A stretch of DNA of 64,000 nucleotides from assembly GCA_038373885.1 (NCBI GenBank), contig JAWZYV010019487.1, positions 620,001-684,000 on the forward strand, read 5' to 3'. Below are positions 56,052 through 64,000 of the stretch, one piece after another (the stretch's first letter is position 1; each line of letters opens with the position of its first letter). The notes beneath the pieces are model-generated. The model was not told where the DNA came from. It made no database searches and was given only the letters and a program-made list of their open reading frames with translations. Position numbers and translations under genes: made by a program. This stretch comes from Cheiracanthium punctorium (lineage: Eukaryota > Arthropoda > Arachnida > Araneae > Cheiracanthiidae).

Positions 56052-59000
56052 AATAAAAAAACACCGTCTAGCGTAAAAATGAAATTTAATATATATTCGT
56101 AAAGCTTCTGTGTAGTATACATACTGAACATTTTTAGCCGTACTAAGTCGGAACGCCTGCCTCTGGAAGCGTTCTTCTACTAGAAGCAACTTGAGGCTTT
56201 TTGAAATTTTATATCTCTTGCAAATGCATACAATGAATAATTTTCAACAATTCAGTTTTGTAAATTCGTCTATTTTCATAAACCAATTTACAGTTTAATA
56301 ATTGTACTAAAATAAATGGGTTTTTTATTGTTATTATTATTTTAATCAACAAAATTATCTGGTTGAAATAGCGCTACCAAAATTGTTAAATTTAAAAAAT
56401 AGTTCTGTTAAAATTATATGGTTATTTCTGCAAAACATTCTTTAATTTAACCAAGCTATTTGTTTAAATGGTTTATTTGGTTAAAATCAACCAAATTATT
56501 AGTGTTAATTAATTGTTGTTTTTTTACACCAGTGTCTTCTTGGCTCATTTGCAAAACTTATTTTGTTAATCTTACCATGTCATTTTTTTAATCCACAAGC
56601 AGTTGGTTGAAAGTTTCAGAATTAAATAGTTAATTTATCTATTCATCAAATTCAACATTTTTCTGTTGGTGTTTTTGCATATCTATAAATTTAAAGTAAA
56701 GAAATTTAATGTCAGGTTTTATCTCCATACGAAAAATAGGCAATCAAAATCACTTTTGCGTCTGTAATAAAATAAGTATCAATATTTCCTCAAACTTTCC
56801 ATTAAAACGAGATCTAATTTATTTCACTTACGTTGATCAAGGTTCCAATTTAGACGGAAAATTAAGTATTCCGTCATCAATTTTAAGGATGTGTTTTGAA
56901 GAGTGTCTCATAACTCTTCCTTTTTCTTTATTTTTTGATGTAAATACTAAACGAACCAACATGACATCAACAATCTAAGGATTACCCTTATTTTGTACAC
57001 AATCATTTACAACGTAATACAAAGCTAACAAATATTTTTACCGCTAGAATGTTTCATTTAAAATAATAATGTATTTTTTGCACAGAAAGAATATCAAAGA
57101 TATAAAAGTGATAACTGTATGCTATTTACTTTCCGACACAGTATGCGGATTAAACTGTTTGCGACATTAAAATAATATGAATTTTATTTTTTTTAATAGA
57201 TGATCCATTTTAAAACTTACACTACAAAAATATTTTTGAAATACATGCAATATATATATATATATATAAAATTCCAGTATTGTCCATGTTAGACGACATT
57301 CAAAAACTTTTCCTCAAAATTTCTTCATCGAGCCCCTACATATATTAATATTTTACAGACGAAAATGTTTTACATCCTTAAATAGTTTGCGAGCCGTCAG
57401 GCTGTTGAAAAGTGATTTTGATTGCTTTATATAAGTTTGACTAACGGAAATTGAGATTCAGTTTTAGGCTGAATCTGTTGATACATGTAAAAACACTTAA
57501 ATATTAATATAAATTTTTATAAGTATATAAATTAACTATAGGCTTACCTCTGATATTTTCAACAAACTGAGAAAATGCCCAATGAATGCTTTGTGTTTCA
57601 TACCACTGATATTTGAACGTATTGACAGACATTAGTACAAATGCTCTGCTTTTCCGTAATGAAGGATTGCTTCCTCTGGTTCGGGCTTGTTTTCGCGTAA
57701 GTTGCGGGAAATACTGTAATAAAACAACACAGCATCCTGGTTTTCATTATACCTCTTTATTGCAACTTTTAAATATTATTTTAAAAATTCGCAGGCACTT
57801 CTAGTTACAAGTTTCTAGTTTTTATTAAACATAGCGATTCTAAAAGCTTGCTGGTTAATTAGTTGCTCACCCAAAACTCATTCTCTTTAGTCATATGAAT
57901 CCTTACGTAAAAAGAATTTGTTGATTCAATAAATTTATTCGGTGAAATGTTTTGTAATTGTTTCAGCTGTATGTGGTATCTCTTTAATTCAAAAGATATC
58001 ACTTAAAAAGATAAAACTGATTTCATTTTTAAAAAAGACTAAAGTACTGACTCGTCAAAATTATACAGTACTTCTTCATAAGCATTTACCCGATGATCTC
58101 ATATTCTTTATGGAATAATTCTGTGGGTTACCCTTTGAGATATTTTTGAAAAGCCATACTTTAGTGTATTAGAATTGCAAATGTAATTTCCTGGGTATTT
58201 TTCCTCTCAGACATCGATGTTTTTGCATTGTACATGATGGCAATCACTGGGGGTATGCAGAAAATTAGGAATGAAACCGAATTTGAATAAGTTTTTTTTT
58301 TTTTTCCAGAGAAGGATTTTTTAGAATGTAATCCCCAGTGTTTATAGTGTTTGGATTTGCGTTTTCTATAATTTTCTTTTATGTATCATATCTATGAATA
58401 AATTAAAAGTAAATAAAACTACAAGTCATTACAGGTCAGAGATAGGCACGTTGAAAAATTGCCTAAAAAACACAAAGATTGTAATGTTTATAGATTTTTT
58501 AAAGTAAAAAGTTAGAAGAAATAAGAACATCGGATTGTAAAAAAAAATTTGTTTGGTGGTAAGCTTGTATTTAGTTTTTAATTTCTCTTTTTAAAATTAA
58601 ATTGAAGTATATTATCAGTTACTAGAATGAAAGCTACATACCATTTATAAATATTATACTACCAGCTGAAACTTCTTTTTATTTGCAAAAGAACTAATTG
58701 AATTTTAGCAAACCACAATCAAAATTTAACTGGTATTTCAAAGTTATTTTTAAGTGATCATAATTTCGTTCATGAAAACAATATTAGTGACTGTACCTTT
58801 TTACATTAAACAGCATTGCTTCGTGTTCGATCACTCTTATTATTTTACTCCACACATAGTTCATAGGTGTCTCGCAATGTTTTTTTTAATGTGGTATTTA
58901 TTTTGTTCATATTATATAGAGATGTATTAGAAAATGTGCGCGTTTCAATTATGCCTGCAATGGAATTTCAATAAAGCTTCAACACATAATTTTAACATAT

Positions 59001-59929
59001 TTAATTTTGCTTAAATATTTCAAAACATATATATTTTATTTCTAACAGCAACAGATGCTCAGTTTCACAATAAACCAACCCAGAATTTATATGAAAGTGA
59101 ATTTCCTAATCGTGAATCTTTAACCGAAGAACTAAATTAAATTCATTTGTTTCTTTCCCTCTTTCTGTGTTAAACGAACAAAATAAATTCTTCATCTATG
59201 AAACAAAATGAAATTTTCAACGATGAAATACCGAAAATGGAGTCTATTTGCCCTTATATTTGAAACTTTATTGAATAGAGAAATACTGAAAACTGTTAAA
59301 TCGACTAATTTAATTTGTGAACTAAAATGAAAAGATTATTAAATCTCGAAAAGAAGATGTACCTTACATCCACTATTAGTTGTTAAACTGTTGGCGTGTA
59401 TAATAGCAGCGAGTTTAAGATTAGGAATGATAATATAATAAAAATAAAGCAGTACCGCTGGGGGAGAAACCATTAATTAAATTTGATAAAGTTTCGTGAT
59501 TCAAAATCCTAGAAGGTAGACAAGAATTAATCTTTGAAGACATCTTATTAATTACACCCTCAGGACTAATTCATCACAGCTTAAAGATGCAAGAAAAGAA
59601 CAGTGGTGGCACTATTTCAGATGTGACTTCTCCAGATAAAATAGCAATTTAACTCATTATGTATGGTTGGAAGTATGCATATGTACCCAGCTTCGGCATT
59701 TTTTTATGTGTGTGTGTGATTGCAAATTAAATTTACATAGTTCTAAATAATAGTGAAGGAATTTTGTCGACAAAGTTTTGATTGCTTGCATTCTGTGGAA
59801 ATGTAAATGTTGCTTGTTTAAACTTTATGTTTTTAGTAAATTAATCTTTAATTGAAATGTTGGAGAATTCAAAATCGAATAAATAAATAGGAGGAAGTCA
59901 TTTAGTATCCATGTACGTATGTATATGTG

Positions 59930-59934
<5 letters not shown>
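56052..59934. other. Long AT-rich stretch, no gene
   Basis: GGTTAAAA/AACCAAATT words cluster around 56380-56520. A short (TA)n lies near 57250. Frames at 56709-56978 and 57613-57804 are unsupported. Confidence 0.5.
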
Positions 59935-59961
<27 letters not shown>

Positions 59962-59969
59962 TATATATA
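59935..59969. repeat. (TA)n(CA)n microsatellite
   Basis: TA repeats, then CACACACACACA, then TA repeats, directly abutting the terminal repeat of the next element. Confidence 0.9.
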
Positions 59970-60059
59970 TAGGGTGTTTCACGAAGAGCCTCTAACTTTG
60001 AAAATGAATAACTTAAAAACGGTGATCAAAAGAAGCACGAAACATTTGGAATGTTAATT

Positions 60060-60410
60060 TAAAATAAATACAGTTTTTTTTAAAAACTAAAAAACACGTT
60101 TTAGTGATAAATTAAACTAACTTAAAAGTGAAAAATAATTCTTAATATAGAAACAAATTACTGAACGAAAAATAGTATTATTATGAAAAAAATGTGGGGC
60201 ACTTTATGCTAGATTTTTTGTATCATTTTTGTACTAATCGTACCGATTGAATATTCGTAAAAAGTGATATATGGAGCGCACCCCGCGCTTTTTTCACAAT
60301 AATACTATTTTTCGTTCATTAATTTATTTCTATTTTAAGAATTATTTTTCACTTTTTGGTTAGTTCAATTTATCACCAAAGTCTGTTTTTTAGTTTTTTT
60401 TAAACTATAT
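60060..60410. repeat. Imperfect inverted repeat inside the element
   Basis: Segments about 60060-60190 and 60285-60410 are inverted copies (AAACTAAAAAACACGTTTTAG-like and AATAGTATTATTATGAAAAA-like words and complements). A third partial copy runs to about 60465. Confidence 0.75.
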
Positions 60411-60863
60411 TTATTTTTCACTTTTTAGTCCGATTTGCAATAAAAACGTGTTTTTTAGTTTCTATGTATCGAGGCATACTTAGTTCTATTTATTTATCAA
60501 TTCATAAATTCTGCTTGAACCATATGTATTCAAGGAGTATCAGTGCAAAATATTTCACTATACTAAATGGGTCTTGTCACGTACACAAAATTACGATGCC
60601 AGTGTCTTTATCACTCTGCATCTCTTTTATAAATAATATATTTTAAAACATAGAAACTACCTTAAAAGTTCTTAAACCACTTAATATTTGAGCTGTTAGT
60701 CGTATGCGTAATATTGTAAATTCAAAACTGCAACGCTCTACCCCTTCAAACCGCAGTCAAGTGCATCCGACCTAATTGCTAAAATATGCCCCTAACAATT
60801 TGCAAAACTTCTGTAAAAGTGTCTAAATAATTTGCTGACTACATAAATGAATTTTAAAAACAT

Positions 60864-61047
60864 CAGTGATTTTAATTTGCAATTGTTACCATGTCTTCAA
60901 CAACATAGTTTTATTTACTAAGCAAATTTTATGTTGCACTAAAAAAGAAAAATGTCAGTGATTTTAATTTGCAATTGTTACCATGTCTTCAACAACATAA
61001 TTTTATTTACTTAACATATTTTATGTTGCAATAAAAAAGAATAATAT
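60864..61047 (+). repeat. 92-bp direct tandem duplication
   Basis: CAGTGATTTTAATTTGCAAT starts at 60864 and 60956. The units differ at few positions. Confidence 0.9.
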
Positions 61048-61433
61048 ACAATATTGAGGTAAAATTTTTAGATTTGCAATCTGGATTTCAAAAACGTAAC
61101 TACCCAAACATACCATTGAATAGAGTAATAGCGAGAGAGGTTCTATTCCATTGTGCTGAGCCGAGTGCCGCAATGGTACGCCTGCGTAGACCGCGCGCTT
61201 GCTCCATCTCTCTCGCTCTCACGCAAAGGATCTCTAAGAAAATTACTAATCTTGACGATGATAATCAGGATAATGGGATAAATTATCGTATTGTCATCTG
61301 TCCTTGAGAAGTCTACAAAATTAAATCTGACCGTTTAAAGAGGGTCAAAATCGAGTTCAAAGGAGTCAGTTACAAACAATCATACAGGTGAAACTAATAA
61401 AAGCGTGTTAAAAATTCGATACCCTGGCCACAA

Positions 61434-61722
61434 AATTTTAGTTACAAAATGCACAGATAAATGGCGCTATAAGCGACAATACGGATGCCAGAAAAGGGGC
61501 AATCATATACAAAGATTGTTGAGTGGCTACAAATGTTTCAAAAGCGTAGTATACCGCCAATCGTCATCGATTCTTAATAAAGGACAAATGATGATTTTTT
61601 CAAGAGATTGCAGCCCAAACTTCAAGTTTTGAGCACTAGATTTTGTGCGGCAAATGAGGATTTTATTAGATCCGCATTGCCGCTTATAGCGCCATTTATC
61701 AGTGCAATTTGTAACTAAAATT
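61434..61722. repeat. Nested inverted repeat with GGCGCTATAAGCG core
   Basis: Arms 61434-61488 and 61671-61722 are inverted copies (GATAAATGGCGCTATAAGCG in the left arm), separated by about 180 bp. It could be a MITE nested inside the larger element. The frame at 61405-61632 is not a gene. Confidence 0.85.
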
Positions 61723-61844
61723 GTATGGCTTCTGTATCAAATTCACACTGTTTTTTAATTAACATACCACTTCTTTCATGCTTCCATCTGTCACGGCTTT
61801 TGAGTGTTTTTCAAATTTAGGGGTTCTTCGTGAAACACCCTGTA

Positions 61845-64000
61845 CTTATATGTTACAGGTTCTCCTTGAAACACTGACCTTGTCTTTAACTATTGATCAT
61901 GAACATATTCAATAAATTACAAAGTTACGTAAAAAAAAATACAGAATTTTATTATATCGATTAAAATGTTCAGTAGATTAAAACTAAATAAATGCAAAAT
62001 TTAAATTTTTATGCCGTCATCGTACAAAACAAAAAAAATCGCAGATAGTAAAATGCACCCCATACATTAATTAGGGGGTGTATAAAGTTTCAGCATTTCA
62101 TCATAAAATGTCTCAGAGATATGTTTAAACAAAATTGATGTGGGGCTATGCAATACAAATAATAGCAAAAATATGTATTTATGCAATCATTGTTTCCTTT
62201 CGTAATTTGCGCATGATCATACGATGAGATTGTTTCCGTTGGAGAGCCATACAAAAAAGGTTTCCTCAAAATAGAAGTACATAAACAAGAAAACAAAAAT
62301 GTATTATTCCAAGCGTCTTAAAGGAAGATTGGCGCAGTTATGCTATAGCTTTCTTGCTTGGTGCCAGAATGTCCATTAATACTCTATTGTATTCATTTCA
62401 AGAATCAATAATTTCAAAATGCTTTAGCTAAAATACTGTTTTTAGGATAGAAAATTGTTTATGTATATATATTTAATCGAATGTAGCTGGCTTCTAACCA
62501 CTCTGGGCTTTAGTGGCAAAAAAAAAAATACAATTAAAAAGAATAAAACAATTCAAAAACGAAAAATATACTTAACATGTAAATCTAATTAATCTGCTAG
62601 GGAAGATGGTTTTGGTTTTGTTCTTCCTCAAATGGCAAAAAAAAAGGTGTTCTCTTTTTCAGATTCGAATATATATATTTTTTCAAACCAATAATTCACA
62701 TCATAAATGTAGTTAATTTTTCTTAGTGTTAACCATCATAAATATTCGTAGCATTTACAGAATGCATGTCAGAAAAAACATTTCGAAGTATACTTCAATT
62801 TTACTTCACACGATTTTGCTCTAAATTTATTAACTTAAATTACGATGCATCAAATTATACTAATAAATTATGAAACAGTTTAATTTTTCAAAGCAAAAGC
62901 TTACAAAAAGAAGAGCTAAATTACAAAATTAAGTTTCGCAAAAGTTTTTCTTCAGATTTTCTAATTGATCTAGCGAAACAGTGCTTGAATATAAATGAAT
63001 TTTGCTTCCTCCATATCAATTACGATTAATTTTAAAAGGATTTTCTTTCTCTTCACTGATCCATTGTTTTTCTTCCAGTTACTCTTTACAATCTGAAATA
63101 ATTTGAAAGTAATTGGACTTCTCTTTCTTCAAGAACCACTGCATATACTGAGTTCTTACAGCAATGTCATTTTTAATTTCTAAATTTAATGATGCAGTAA
63201 CTCATTAAATCTGGATTTTGTCTCGAAGAAAGAACGAAATTCTGCATGGAATGTAATTTTTCTAATGAAAGGTATGTTGGATAATAATAAGCTCATATAT
63301 TGTAGGAAAACTTTGACATAATTTAATTCTTTCTTTTTCTCTGTTTTTAGTTGAGCATCATAAGTATAAATTTTCTGAAAAAATTTTGATACATTTTACT
63401 TTCATATTTGTTCCTGAATCTGGTTTAGAAAATATGATGTATTAAAATAAATTATGCTAAACTGATAACATTTCTTTTGGTATTCTTTTATAAAATACGA
63501 TGTAATTCATCCCACAAAAGGGATTAACATGAGAATAAAGAGTTATTAAAATTGGAAAATAAAATATTACAAGTAATTGTCTACTTTTTATTCTGCTTTG
63601 AGACACTGATCATTTCTTCAAAATGTGCCTACAATTGATCTGCCCGGAACACGTCTAGCTTGTTTTCCAAAAATTTAGGCCATTTCTTAAAGCACTTTGC
63701 CCCATTTTAAAAACATTATGTAATATTTTAAAGTAAGTTTTTAACAAGCTATAAGAAAACAATCATTTGCTTCAAAACGTAAACGTAACGTAAGTTTTTG
63801 ATATTTTCGTCGCTCCAAATGTCTCTTCTTCAGTTGTAGTTTTGTCCAAAGGAAGATCAAAATTAAAATTGATTTTCAATAATTTTGTAACAATCAACTT
63901 CTAAAAGATATACAGCTTGGGTTCTTAAAATCAGTTCACAACTTTTTAACCAATTCCAATATCATGTCAAAACCAGCAGTTTTAATTTTCAATTACACCT
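61845..64000. other. AT-rich stretch to the window end, no gene
   Basis: No supported coding or repeat structure. A 68-residue minus frame at 62090-62296 has no family resemblance. Confidence 0.5.

Larger units (their letters stand above)
59970..61842. mobile_element. TA-flanked element with AGGGTGTTTCACGAAGA ends
   Basis: About 1.87 kb. Left end TAGGGTGTTTCACGAAGA and, inverted, right end CAGGGTGTTTCACGAAGA, with TA on both outer sides. This fits the Tc1/mariner superfamily. No transposase is recognised. The interior is built of two inverted-repeat modules and one tandem duplication, listed separately. Confidence 0.75.

Noticed and set aside
1..64000. CRISPR arrays, operons, bacterial promoters and viral genes
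   Set aside because: No regularly spaced short repeats, no polycistronic gene layout and no viral protein motifs were found; the sequence is eukaryotic.

Overview
The window reads as a non-coding, transposon-rich stretch of an animal nuclear genome. It is strongly AT-rich and has no operons or ribosome binding sites. Coding similarity is confined to transposable elements, many broken by frameshifts: Tc1, mariner, pogo/Tigger, a non-LTR retrotransposon and one unplaced DNA transposase. Together with many tRNA-headed SINEs, Helitrons and TTAA-, TA- or 8-bp-flanked MITEs, this suggests an arthropod. A spider is my best guess, because the 336-residue Tc1 transposase resembles families very common in spiders; that is an inference from memory, not a search. 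I saw no viral gene, tRNA gene, rRNA gene or CRISPR array.

Layout. 1-3.5 kb: a self-inverted mariner, then a dispersed repeat carrying two MITEs, one of them flanked by TTAA. A second copy of this repeat at 53.25-53.88 kb lacks the insertions. 4.7-9.9 kb: two SINEs and long AT-rich stretches. 9.9-12.5 kb: a non-autonomous Helitron with two successive 3' ends and a nested hAT MITE. 14.5 kb: a five-unit 79-bp minisatellite. 16.4 kb: a TA-flanked MITE with a relative at 36.9 kb. 19.8-20.7 kb: an endonuclease-like fragment and a Tc1 tail. 22.5-27.5 kb: remains of a roughly 5-kb DNA transposon bounded by inverted arms and interrupted by a LINE fragment. 30.3-32 kb: a hAT MITE and a DD36E Tc1 element. 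33-40.6 kb: SINEs, a 502-bp tandem duplication, three diverged copies of a ~500-bp local repeat and a Helitron carrying tandem repeats. 42 kb: a pogo/Tigger N-terminus. 43.8 kb: a short CpG-dense island with an ATG and a splice-donor-like site, the only candidate for a host promoter and first exon. 45.66-47.17 kb: a nearly intact Tc1. 48.4-50.2 kb: a Tigger-type element split by a SINE, a mariner relic and a perfect 27-bp hairpin. 52.6, 55.3-56.05 and 59.97-61.84 kb: three more inverted-repeat elements.

The elements are stacked in layers (hAT MITE in Helitron, LINE in DNA transposon, SINE in Tigger), so the window is a record of successive invasions, not a set of cooperating genes. The youngest events appear to be the 45.7-kb Tc1, the 502-bp tandem duplication and the perfect hairpin at 50.2 kb. 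All family assignments come from reading motifs, ends and target-site duplications by eye.
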